A stretch of DNA of 34,774 bases. Source: Verrucomicrobiota bacterium (GTDB taxonomy: Bacteria > Verrucomicrobiota > Verrucomicrobiia > Chthoniobacterales > UBA10450). The notes beneath the pieces were generated by a model. That model was given only the letters and a program-made list of their open reading frames with translations, was not told the origin of the DNA and ran no database searches. A program made the position numbers and the translations under genes. The stretch lies in contig QHRF01000087.1 of assembly GCA_003220055.1 (NCBI GenBank), positions 1 through 34,774 on the forward strand, in the 5' to 3' direction. Shown in pieces: positions 1-8,404 of the stretch (positions within the stretch are counted from its first letter, which is position 1; the number at the start of each line of letters is the position of its first letter).

Positions 1-194
1 ATGTCGGGACCGCCACTCTGGCGGCGCTAATTGGCGCCGGCGGCCTGGGCGAACCGATCCTGAGCGGCCTCAATCTGAACGATCACGCAACGATCCTCCA
101 AGGCGCGATTCCCGCCGCGGTGCTCGCGTTGCTGGTGCAATCGCTGTTCGATTTGCTCGATCGCGTTTTGATTCCAAAAGGGTTACGACTCTAA
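1..194 (+). CDS. Osmoprotectant (glycine betaine/choline-type) ABC transporter permease, C-terminal fragment
   Basis: The open frame enters from the left edge (first full codon at position 3) and ends at TAA 192-194, leaving 63 residues. The visible part begins [19 protein letters not shown], the conserved end of the BPD_transp_1 permease domain in OpuBB/ProW-type importers. A hydrophobic last helix ([15 protein letters not shown]) and a basic tail follow. Such permeases work in the inner membrane with an OpuA/OpuB ATPase and a binding domain to import compatible solutes. The partner genes must lie to the left, outside the window. The next gene starts 120 bases downstream, so this is probably the last gene of its operon. 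The family call rests on the GAGGLG region and is fairly safe; the substrate is not determined. Confidence 0.8.
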   Translation, partial: VGTATLAALIGAGGLGEPILSGLNLNDHATILQGAIPAAVLALLVQSLFDLLDRVLIPKGLRL

Positions 195-314
195 AGCCGT
201 TCCGAATTGAGAAGGCCAATTTGTCTTTTAGTCCCGCCGCTTTGACAGTGACGCGGCAAAAAACGATTGACGCGTAAATATGAAACTAGACATCCTGTGA
301 CCCCGCAAGGCTGT

Positions 315-2429
315 ATGGGCGAAGAATCGGCACCTTTCACGTTGGAGCCGCCCTCGAAGCCGGAGATGGCACATGTGCTCTTCACCGACGTCGTCGGCTA
401 TTCTCGGCTTCCGTCGGACGAACAACCGGGATTAATTCAACAGCTGCGCCAAGCCGTTCGCAATTCGATCGAATATAATCGCGCTCACGATAACCATTCC
501 TTGATATGTCTTCCGACGGGCGACGGAATGGCGCTCGTTTTCTTCGATTCCGATGTCTGCGCGCCGGTGCGTGCCGCCGTGGAGATATCGCTCGCGTTGC
601 GAGATGGAAAAGGTGTCGCCGTCCGAATGGGACTTCACACCGGTCTAGTTTATCGCGTACCCGACATCAACGGTGCCGAAAATGTGTCGGGGGCGGGAAT
701 CAATTTCGCGCAACGCGTAATGGATTGCGGCGACGCCGGTCACATTTTGATGTCGCAAGTCCACGCTAGTTTTCTTTGCGAATTCGATGCAATCCGGCCT
801 CATCTGCACGACCTCGGTGAAACGCAGGTCAAACACGGTGTTCGCATTCGATTAGTGAATTATTTCGATGGGAAGGCAGGTCAACCGAATCGCCCAAAAA
901 AGATTGATGAATCCGAACGAAAGTCGGTTGAAGCCGGCGCGGCCAAGACCCGTCCTTCCTGCACCGGCGCAAAGGTGGCGTTGATTTACAAGCGTAACGT
1001 TGAACCAGACGCAGCTCTGCTACATGAACTGGAATCCGAGTTAACTAAATGCGGATGCCAGGTGTTCGTCGATCGACATCTTCAAGTTGGACTAGACTGG
1101 GCAAAGGAGATCGAGCGCGCTCTGCGCGACGCGGATGCTGTTATCCCCTTGTTGTCGCCTATGGCCGTAACAAGCGAAATGCTCGCATTCGAAATGGAGG
1201 TCGCCAACAACGCGGCGCAACATCAAGGTGGCAGACCGCGGATCCTTCCGGTACGAGTCAATTGGGAAGGACCGCTGCCGAATACTCTCACCACGATTTT
1301 AGATCCCATTCAGTACACATTATGGCGCGGGGCTGGGGACACGGCCAACGTTGTGGCGGAACTTGCCACCGCCCTAGCGGCGCAGCCACAGCCGGTTAAC
1401 CGCGCGGTTTCGCGGGCAGTCGAGCCGCCCGGTGGCGCGGTCCCGCTCGATTCGCAGTACTACATTGAAAGGCCGACCGATGCTGAGTTGCACGCCGCGA
1501 TCGAGCGCCATGACAGCATTGTGCTGATTGAAGGTGCGAGACAAATGGGCAAGACCTCGTTGCTTTCTCGCGGCTTGCAACGCGCACGCAAAAATGGCGT
1601 AAGAGTGGCGTGCACTGACTTCCAGACTCTGAACGTGAGCGACCTCACATCTCTCGAATCTTTTTTTATCACGCTCGGGACTGCCCTGGCTAATCAGCTG
1701 GATTTAGAAAAATTTCCGGAAGACGTCTGGCGCGCCAAAAGTGGACCAAATCAAAACTTCGAGAACTATGTGCGACGGGAGGTGCTGCGCAGCCTGCAAA
1801 GGCCACTCGTTTGGGCGCTCGATGAAGTCGATCGGCTGTTTACCTGCCCGTTTGGTAGCGAAGTCTTCGGCCTTTTTCGCTCCTGGCATAACGCACGCGC
1901 ACTCGATCCAGAAAGTCCGTGGAGCGGGCTCACCCAGATAATTTCTTACGCTACCGAAGCACATCTTTTCATTACGGATCTGAACCAATCTCCTTTCAAT
2001 GTTGGCACACGAGTCAGACTACGAGATTTTGATACAGTAGAAGTCCGCCAATTGAACTATCGCTACGGCCAACCTCTCCGACCCTCGGATTTCGAGCGAT
2101 TCATGCGCCTGCTGGGCGGACAGCCGTACCTGGTCCGACGGGCGCTGCACGATATGGTTATGCGCGAGATAAAGCTTGATGAATTGGAACGAACGGCACC
2201 TAACGAGGACGGCCCGTTTGCCGACCATCTCAAGCGCTTCCTCGTTCTGCTTTCCGGGAACGATGCTGCGTTGAATTTGCTGCGCGACTTGCTGGCGGGC
2301 AAGCCGCCAACCGACGGCAAGCTCTTCTTCCGGCTTCGCGCTGCCGGGTTATTGCGTGGCGAAACGCCATCGAATGCAGCATTTCGCTGTGATCTTTACG
2401 CACGCTATCTTCGAGGGCATCTCGCGTGA
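315..2429 (+). CDS. Class III nucleotidyl cyclase-TIR-AAA ATPase fusion protein
   Basis: A 704-residue three-domain protein. Residues ~18-185 form a class III cyclase homology domain: FTDVVGYS with metal Asp25, TGDGMALVF with Asp70, RMGLHTG, and GINFAQR with the transition-state pair Asn130/Arg134. The two adenylate-specifying positions are not canonical (Leu66 for Lys, Ala127 for Asp). Residues ~220-354 form a TIR domain (KVALIYKR, then FVDRHLQVGLDW), with Glu293 at the NADase glutamate position. Residues ~375-700 form an AAA_35-type ATPase with Walker A GARQMGKTSL (407-416) and Walker B LVWALDEVD. There is no signal peptide. The start is uncertain: ATG 315 is used here, but TTG 267 and ATG 366 are also possible. 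The stop overlaps the start of the next gene (GTGA), so the two are surely co-translated. The family logic (cyclic nucleotide, TIR NADase, STAND-like ATPase) suggests a signalling or anti-phage conflict protein; this role is inferred. Confidence 0.8.
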   Translation: MGEESAPFTLEPPSKPEMAHVLFTDVVGYSRLPSDEQPGLIQQLRQAVRNSIEYNRAHDNHSLICLPTGDGMALVFFDSDVCAPVRAAVEISLALRDGKGVAVRMGLHTGLVYRVPDINGAENVSGAGINFAQRVMDCGDAGHILMSQVHASFLCEFDAIRPHLHDLGETQVKHGVRIRLVNYFDGKAGQPNRPKKIDESERKSVEAGAAKTRPSCTGAKVALIYKRNVEPDAALLHELESELTKCGCQVFVDRHLQVGLDWAKEIERALRDADAVIPLLSPMAVTSEMLAFEMEVANNAAQHQGGRPRILPVRVNWEGPLPNTLTTILDPIQYTLWRGAGDTANVVAELATALAAQPQPVNRAVSRAVEPPGGAVPLDSQYYIERPTDAELHAAIERHDSIVLIEGARQMGKTSLLSRGLQRARKNGVRVACTDFQTLNVSDLTSLESFFITLGTALANQLDLEKFPEDVWRAKSGPNQNFENYVRREVLRSLQRPLVWALDEVDRLFTCPFGSEVFGLFRSWHNARALDPESPWSGLTQIISYATEAHLFITDLNQSPFNVGTRVRLRDFDTVEVRQLNYRYGQPLRPSDFERFMRLLGGQPYLVRRALHDMVMREIKLDELERTAPNEDGPFADHLKRFLVLLSGNDAALNLLRDLLAGKPPTDGKLFFRLRAAGLLRGETPSNAAFRCDLYARYLRGHLA

Positions 2430-5164
2430 TTAACCACGGTTTTTTTGTCGCTGGGGGCGCACTTCAGGCTGACGCCGACTCCTACGTCGCCCGAGTTGCT
2501 GATACCGAGCTGCTCGAAGCGTTGCGACATGGCGAGTTCTGTTACGTACTTACGTCTCGCCAAATGGGAAAATCCTCACTGATGGTGAGGACAGCGGTGC
2601 AACTGCGTCAGGAAGGTAGCGCTGTCGTCATCATTGATTTGACCGCCATCGGCCAAAATCTCGACGTCGATCAATGGTACTTCAGCATGCTCTGCCATGT
2701 CGGCGAAAAATTAAACCTTGAGGCGGAGATGGAAGCCTTCTGGGATACGAATCAACGAAGGGCGCCGCTTCATCGGTTTATGGGAGCGATCAAAGAAGTT
2801 TATCTTGAAAACAAACGCAAACCTCTCGTCATCTTCGTTGACGAAATCGACGCTGTTCGCAGTTTTCAAAAATTCAGCGCGGACGAATTCTTCGCCGGCA
2901 TTCGCGAGTGTTACAATCGCCGGCCGGAAGAACCGAAGCTTGACCGGCTCACCTTTTGCCTGCTTGGAGTGGCAACTCCCAGCGATCTTATTCGCGACGA
3001 GAGAATCACCCCTTTCAATATCGGGCACGCGGTTGAACTTGGCGATTTCACTCCATCCGATGCGGTCGTTCTCGCCGACGGACTGAGTCCCCATCATGAG
3101 ACCGCGCGCGCGCTTTTGGCGCGAGTGTTGTGGTGGACAAGCGGCCAACCATATCTAACCCAAAAACTTTGTGCCGAAGTCGCGCAGGCAAAAGTCCATT
3201 TGACTCGAGACGTCGATGCTGCTTGCGAGCGCATTTTCCTTTCACCTGAGGCCCGCGAACGCGATGACAATCTCCATTTCGTTCGCGACCGATTATTACG
3301 CAGCGAGCAGGATCGTGCGGCACTGCTCGATACGTATGCGAAAGTTCGCCGCGGCGAACGGGTAGCAGACGATCATCTTAACCCGGTGCTAAACGAGCTT
3401 CGGCTGTCCGGAATCGTTCGCGTCGTAGGCGGTCATCTTGAGACTCGCAATCGCATCTACTCAAAAGTTTTCGATCTTGATTGGGTAAAGAAGAATTTGC
3501 CCGACGCTGAAAGCCGGAGGCAAAAGGCCGCGTTTTATCGGGGAGTTCGCAGGGTCGCGGGGGTTGCCATTGTTGTTTTAGCAGTCATGGGCGCCCTCGT
3601 CCTTTATGCCTGGCGCAGCGCAAGAGCCGAAAAAGCTGCGAGCCAGCGGGCGAGAATCGCAGCCGAAAGCAAACATAAGGCCGACGAAGATTTGCTCCGC
3701 GAAGCCGGACGCACGAAAGCGGCGCTCGACCGCTTGGTGGAAACGCAGACGAAGATTGAAGCTTTGCTCGAGGCGCTCACACCTTTAGTAACTGAGAAAT
3801 CTGGAAAACTAATTCTTGATCGCGCGGAAGACGTCGTCCGCAGCGTGACCAGCAGCAGCGCGGATGATCACCGCGTAGTTCTTGGACTGGTAGGTCTGCG
3901 AAGAGTTTGTGGAAGCCTTTATTTGCGTCTCGGTAATGATGAAGCCGCTCTGAAGCAGGCTGAGGAAGCGCGACGTCTTCTCACGGAGCAAATGAAGCTC
4001 GGCAACGCGAGTTCGGCTCTCGCCAAACAAATGCACGACTGCATTTGGTTGGTCGGTGATTGCATCCTGGGAGGACCTTCACCGGACACCGTGGAAAATA
4101 AGACCGAGGCGGACTATTCGCGCTCTATGGCTACCTATCGAGAAGCTATCAAGCTCGCAGAAAAAGAAATGACTCAAAATCCACAAGAGGCGAGCTGGCG
4201 AGCGCTCTACTTCGCTGATCTCACTAAACTTGGCGATACCGCACAGCTTTTTGGCGGCTCCAAGATCAAAGAGGCCGAGGACGATTACAATTACGCCTTA
4301 AAAATGGTGAGTGACGTGCGCCAAAAAAATGCTGCTGCCAGCGCGGATCTCGACCGGATCGAAGCCTCGATTCACGACTCATTGGGCACTCTTTTCCTCG
4401 CGAGGGATCGAAGAGCCGAAGCGCGCACCCATTTTGATCACAGCTTGAAATTGCGCCAGGCCGGACCGAGCGATGAACTTGCCGAACAACCCGAACGCCA
4501 AAGCGATCTGGCGACAAGTTACAACAAACTCGGCAACTTCTTTAGCAACCAAGGTCAATGGAAGGAAGCATTGGATTACTACGAACGCAGCCTGGCCATT
4601 CGCCGAAAACTTTGCGAGCAGGACAAACGCCGTGATTGGCACCGCAATCTCGGCTACAGCCTTTACAATGTCTCACGGGCGCAATGGCAACTTGGCGTAA
4701 AGGCCAAAAATTCTGCCATGATCAGACGCGCTGTGGACTTGTCGGCCGAGCGTCTCAAAATCGCAGAGAGTTTGCGCGGTGAAGATCCTTCCGATTACTA
4801 CTTGAAGGAGGATTACGCCAACGCGCTTTATGGGCATGCGGATCTTCTTCTCAATACGACCGATCCGGCCGTAAAAGATTGGCCTCGCGCGCTTGAATTG
4901 GTTCAGGAAGCGGTCAAAGACACCGACCGTCGCGACCCGCAGCCGTTAGCGCTCCTGGCACAAGCGCTCCGTTTTATGAAACGGCCGGCTGAGGCACGAC
5001 AAGCGGCCGAGGAAGCTCAAAGCTTGTTGCCACCTCCGGAAAAGCGGACTAGTGACGAAAAGCAGATCGCGATCGATCTAAATTGGGAATTGCGAAAGGA
5101 CCGAAGCGCCGAGGCGGCCGCTTCGAATTCGCCACGCCATCCAACCGCGAACACGACTCACTAG
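2426..5164 (+). CDS. AAA-like ATPase with transmembrane helix and C-terminal TPR region
   Basis: A 912-residue protein starting at GTG 2426, whose start overlaps the previous stop by 4 nt. Residues ~5-360 are a textbook AAA_35 ('AAA-like') domain: GGALQADADSYV, Walker A TSRQMGKSSL (43-52), Walker B LVIFVDEID (134-142), LLGVATPSDLI, TPFNIG, and SGQPYLTQKLC. A basic stretch precedes one transmembrane helix (~377-397), then a charged Ala/Lys/Arg coiled coil (~398-450). From ~480 to ~890 there are degenerate TPR helices; the clearest repeat is SYNKLGNFFSNQGQWKEALDYYERSL. In this family the ATPase is usually followed by WD40 or TPR repeats, so the TPR half is probably a sensor or scaffold. With its partner it would form a membrane-anchored signalling pair whose ligand and output are unknown. 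Confidence 0.82.
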   Translation: MINHGFFVAGGALQADADSYVARVADTELLEALRHGEFCYVLTSRQMGKSSLMVRTAVQLRQEGSAVVIIDLTAIGQNLDVDQWYFSMLCHVGEKLNLEAEMEAFWDTNQRRAPLHRFMGAIKEVYLENKRKPLVIFVDEIDAVRSFQKFSADEFFAGIRECYNRRPEEPKLDRLTFCLLGVATPSDLIRDERITPFNIGHAVELGDFTPSDAVVLADGLSPHHETARALLARVLWWTSGQPYLTQKLCAEVAQAKVHLTRDVDAACERIFLSPEARERDDNLHFVRDRLLRSEQDRAALLDTYAKVRRGERVADDHLNPVLNELRLSGIVRVVGGHLETRNRIYSKVFDLDWVKKNLPDAESRRQKAAFYRGVRRVAGVAIVVLAVMGALVLYAWRSARAEKAASQRARIAAESKHKADEDLLREAGRTKAALDRLVETQTKIEALLEALTPLVTEKSGKLILDRAEDVVRSVTSSSADDHRVVLGLVGLRRVCGSLYLRLGNDEAALKQAEEARRLLTEQMKLGNASSALAKQMHDCIWLVGDCILGGPSPDTVENKTEADYSRSMATYREAIKLAEKEMTQNPQEASWRALYFADLTKLGDTAQLFGGSKIKEAEDDYNYALKMVSDVRQKNAAASADLDRIEASIHDSLGTLFLARDRRAEARTHFDHSLKLRQAGPSDELAEQPERQSDLATSYNKLGNFFSNQGQWKEALDYYERSLAIRRKLCEQDKRRDWHRNLGYSLYNVSRAQWQLGVKAKNSAMIRRAVDLSAERLKIAESLRGEDPSDYYLKEDYANALYGHADLLLNTTDPAVKDWPRALELVQEAVKDTDRRDPQPLALLAQALRFMKRPAEARQAAEEAQSLLPPPEKRTSDEKQIAIDLNWELRKDRSAEAAASNSPRHPTANTTH

Positions 5165-5262
5165 CATTAATCGACTCGACGGTTGTTGGCGGAGCCGCAG
5201 CGAGGACAAATACGTCTTCGGTAAAGTCGCGTTAACTGGCGGATGCGATATAAAGTGAAAGT

Positions 5263-6627
5263 ATGGCGATTGCGTCGATTAATCCGGCGACTGGCGAAAA
5301 GCTGAAGGAATTTAAGCCACACAACGACGCCGACATCGAGAAAGCGTTGCGGCAAGCAGCAACCGCGTTTGAAAAATATCGCGGCGAACCGTTTGCAAAG
5401 CGCGCGCAGTTGATGGTCGAGGTTGCGGCATTACTCGAGCGCGAGAAACAGGAGCTGGCGCAAACGATGACGCTGGAGATGGGAAAATTGCTTCGAGACA
5501 GCGTCGCCGAGATCGAGAAATGCGTGCGCGGCTGTCGTTATTACGCTGAGAACGCCGAACGATTTCTGGAAGACGAAGTCGCACAAACGGACGCGCGTCG
5601 CAGCTACGTTCATTATGAACCGATGGGACCGATCCTGGCGATCATGCCTTGGAATTTTCCGTTCTGGCAGGTGTTTCGATTTGCCGCGCCCGCTTTGATG
5701 GCCGGGAACGTTGGCCTTCTCAAACACGCGGCCAACGTTCCGCAATGCGCCCTGGCGATTGAGCAATTGTTCTGTCGCGCCGGACTCGACGAAGGAGTTT
5801 TTCAAACGCTCCTCATCGAGTCCGATCAAGTCGAACGATTGATTGTCGATCCTCGGATCAAAGCCGTGACACTGACCGGCAGTGAAAAAGCCGGCAGCGC
5901 GGTCGGCAGCACGGCGGCCCGTGAAATTAAGAAGAGCGTGCTCGAGCTCGGCGGCAGCGACCCGTTCATCGTCATGCCCAGCGCTGATTTCGGGCTCGCG
6001 GTCAGCACCGCCGTGAAAGCCCGGATGATCAACACCGGCCAGTCGTGCATCGCGGCGAAACGATTTCTTATCGCCGACAAGATTTACGACGATTTTCTCA
6101 AAAAATTCGTCGAGCAAATACGAACGCTGAAAGTCGGCGACCCTTTCGACGAAACAACCGAGATCGGTCCACTGGCGACAGAACAGATTTTGAACGGCGT
6201 GCACGAGCAGGTCCAAAAGTCGATCGCCGCCGGCGCGAAATTATTGACGGGCGGCAATCGAATCGCAGGACCGGGATTTTTCTACGAACCAACGGTGCTT
6301 GTCGATGTTCCGAAAGATGCGCCTGCGTTCCGCGAAGAAGTTTTCGGTCCGGTTGCGGCTGTTTTTCGGGTGCGCGATTCCGCGGAGGCGATTGAGATGG
6401 CAAATGACAGCGAATTTGGGCTGGCGGCGAGCGCGTGGACCAACGATCCAGTCGAGCAGGAACTTTTCGCATCCGAATTGGAATCAGGAATGGTTTTCAT
6501 CAACGCGATGTCAGCCTCGGACCCGCGATTGCCATTCGGTGGCGTGAAACGCTCCGGCTTCGGTCGCGAGCTCGGCTCGGCCGGCATTCGCGAGCTCATG
6601 AACGCGAAGACGATCTGGATTTCCTAG
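5263..6627 (+). CDS. NAD(P)-dependent succinate-semialdehyde dehydrogenase-like aldehyde dehydrogenase
   Basis: A 454-residue cytoplasmic aldehyde dehydrogenase of full family length. Visible marks are PWNFPFWQ (Asn131), LLKHAANVP (Lys154), TGSEKAG, LELGGSDPF with general base Glu228, the catalytic Cys262 in NTGQSCIAAKRF, and a C-terminal FGGVKRSGFGREL. The pattern LLKHA.NV with LELGGSDPFIV resembles the E. coli Sad/YneI and mycobacterial GabD1 class of succinate-semialdehyde dehydrogenases, which oxidise succinic semialdehyde to succinate. It starts at ATG 5263 after an A/G-rich stretch (AAAGTGAAAGT). It stands alone between the AAA/TPR gene and the convergent glycosyltransferase cluster, whose stop lies 1 nt beyond its own. 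Substrate could be another short semialdehyde; the superfamily call is firm. Confidence 0.88.
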   Translation: MAIASINPATGEKLKEFKPHNDADIEKALRQAATAFEKYRGEPFAKRAQLMVEVAALLEREKQELAQTMTLEMGKLLRDSVAEIEKCVRGCRYYAENAERFLEDEVAQTDARRSYVHYEPMGPILAIMPWNFPFWQVFRFAAPALMAGNVGLLKHAANVPQCALAIEQLFCRAGLDEGVFQTLLIESDQVERLIVDPRIKAVTLTGSEKAGSAVGSTAAREIKKSVLELGGSDPFIVMPSADFGLAVSTAVKARMINTGQSCIAAKRFLIADKIYDDFLKKFVEQIRTLKVGDPFDETTEIGPLATEQILNGVHEQVQKSIAAGAKLLTGGNRIAGPGFFYEPTVLVDVPKDAPAFREEVFGPVAAVFRVRDSAEAIEMANDSEFGLAASAWTNDPVEQELFASELESGMVFINAMSASDPRLPFGGVKRSGFGRELGSAGIRELMNAKTIWIS

Positions 6628-6628
6628 A

Positions 6629-8404
6629 TCAAGGCCCGCTGCGAATCGGTTGATTCATGCGATAGGCGGCGATGTTTCTTTCGAGATCGGCGGCCAAGCC
6701 GTCGTTGCCGGTCGCTTTCGCGATTGCGATTGCTTGTTGCGCCGTTTCAATCGCGTCGCTGAATCGGCCGGTCTCCGCATAAGCCACCGCCAATGTTCGG
6801 AGGACAGTTGGGTTACCGCGTCCTGGTCCCTGCGCAACGCTACCTGCGAGCTCGACCGCCCTTTCGCCATTACGCCGGGAAGGATCGGGCGATGTAGCCA
6901 GGACCCACGCGAGATTGCATCGAGCATTTAGGTTATTCGGATTGCTGGCGAGACTCCGCTCAAAATGAATGGCAGCGTCGGCTTCGTCGCCTAACTGGAG
7001 GAGGGCGAGTCCAAGATTGTTCTGCGCGTCGGTGTCGTTCGGTTGAATCCTGACCGCCTCCTGACAATGAGAGATTGCATCGTTAATGCGTCCCTGTCTC
7101 AAGAGAAGGTCTGCCAAGTGGGCGTGCGCGACATGATTGTTCGAAGTGTTTTCGATAGTCTGCTGCCACAATCGCTCAGGATCTTTCCAGTAACTCGCCT
7201 GAACACGAGAAGCGCCAGTCAAACTAGCAATGATCACGATCGCGGTGGTGGCTAACGCCGCTGGACCATTACGCCAACGCGACAGCAGTTCCGAGATCCA
7301 CCAGGTTACGCCCAGATAAAGACCAATCTGAGGAAGGTAAGTGTACCTGTCAGCGTGGCCTTGCAGTCCTACCTGAACGATCCCGATTACCGGAATTAAC
7401 ATGCACACATACCAAAGCCAACCGACCACGAGGTAGGGTCGTTTCTTTCGCAGCAAAAATGTAAGAATCGTAATCGCGGCCAAAACTGCCCCCGCGAGTA
7501 GAACCCGCCATAGAGCCGATCCGTTCTCGGAATGCGGGTAGAAGACCGCAAGCTTTGTCGGCCAGAACATTTGCCGAATGTAAGTCAGATAGCTAAGCAC
7601 CGCCTGACTTGCGCGCGAGGAAAGCGGCAGTTGTTCAAAGGAACCAATCGCTCGCGTCTGGGCGATCAGCGTTGCTACGGCGGACGCGATACTCAACAGG
7701 AATAGCGGAAATTTTTCCGCGACCAAGTTTCCAAAAGTGCGTACGTCGACCAAGCGTTTGAGAGGCCAGTAATCCAGAAGCAAAAGGACAATTGGCAGAG
7801 AAACCAACATCGGCTTCGACATCAGCCCGCAAGCAAACAAGATCGACATCGTCATGTAGCGCCAGATCGACGGCTTGCGCGCGTAATACAGATACGCAGC
7901 GAGCGTCAGCATAAGGAAGAATCCACTTAGAACATCTTTACGTTCGGCAATCCAGACGACCGACTCCACCCGCAATGGATGGATGGCAAAGACGGCCGCC
8001 ACGAATGCGCTTCGCCAGTCCGAGGTGCGAGCCGCACTTGCCATGGACTGGCCTTGACCTGTCATCTGTCGCAGGACAAGGAAGAGCAAAACTGATGCAA
8101 TGCCGTGCAAAACGATGTTACCAAAATGATGCGCCCCGGAGCGGAGGCCAAACGCTCCGCAATCGAACATATGCGAAAGCGTAGTGATTGGATGCCAGTT
8201 ACCTCCATGAGCATGGGTAAATGCCCAAACAACGCCATGCCAACTCAAGCCGGCGATTACTTGCGGCGCTTCGTAGGTGTAGGTCGGATCATCATAGTTC
8301 ACGAAGGGAAAGCGGATGGACTGTCCAAAGACGAACCAAATGAGCGCGACAAGACCGGCACAGATTCCGGCGACGAGCCAACGTTCGGAAATCCTATCGC
8401 GCAT
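6629..8404 (-). CDS. TMTC-like GT-C membrane glycosyltransferase with C-terminal TPRs (third tandem copy)
   Basis: A 591-residue polytopic protein. A signal-anchor helix is followed by the GT-C first extracytoplasmic loop with the acidic pair Asp38-Asp39 (VNYDDPTY). Then come NWHPITTLSH, the conserved FAIHPLRVESVVWIAERKDVLS segment, about ten hydrophobic helices and GHADRYTYLPQIG. The C-terminal ~200 residues are TPRs (VAHAHLADLLLRQGRIND; AQNNLGLALLQLGDEAD; RTLAVAYAETGRFSD). This matches eukaryotic TMTC O-mannosyltransferases and their bacterial relatives, which use polyprenyl-phosphate sugars outside the membrane. ATG 8404 is chosen over the longer 8536 start because the protein then begins at the first helix and overlaps the preceding paralogue by 11 nt. 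It is the last gene of the four-gene cluster. Acceptor and sugar are unknown. Confidence 0.78.
   Translation of the reverse strand: MRDRISERWLVAGICAGLVALIWFVFGQSIRFPFVNYDDPTYTYEAPQVIAGLSWHGVVWAFTHAHGGNWHPITTLSHMFDCGAFGLRSGAHHFGNIVLHGIASVLLFLVLRQMTGQGQSMASAARTSDWRSAFVAAVFAIHPLRVESVVWIAERKDVLSGFFLMLTLAAYLYYARKPSIWRYMTMSILFACGLMSKPMLVSLPIVLLLLDYWPLKRLVDVRTFGNLVAEKFPLFLLSIASAVATLIAQTRAIGSFEQLPLSSRASQAVLSYLTYIRQMFWPTKLAVFYPHSENGSALWRVLLAGAVLAAITILTFLLRKKRPYLVVGWLWYVCMLIPVIGIVQVGLQGHADRYTYLPQIGLYLGVTWWISELLSRWRNGPAALATTAIVIIASLTGASRVQASYWKDPERLWQQTIENTSNNHVAHAHLADLLLRQGRINDAISHCQEAVRIQPNDTDAQNNLGLALLQLGDEADAAIHFERSLASNPNNLNARCNLAWVLATSPDPSRRNGERAVELAGSVAQGPGRGNPTVLRTLAVAYAETGRFSDAIETAQQAIAIAKATGNDGLAADLERNIAAYRMNQPIRSGP

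Noticed and set aside
242-280. TTGACA (242-247) with TAAATA (275-280) as a promoter for the cyclase gene
   Set aside because: The spacing (27 nt) is far from the usual 16-18 nt.
5431-6216. Long open frame (261 codons) antisense to the aldehyde dehydrogenase
   Set aside because: It mirrors a well-defined ALDH gene and its translation has no recognisable domain; a GC-driven shadow.
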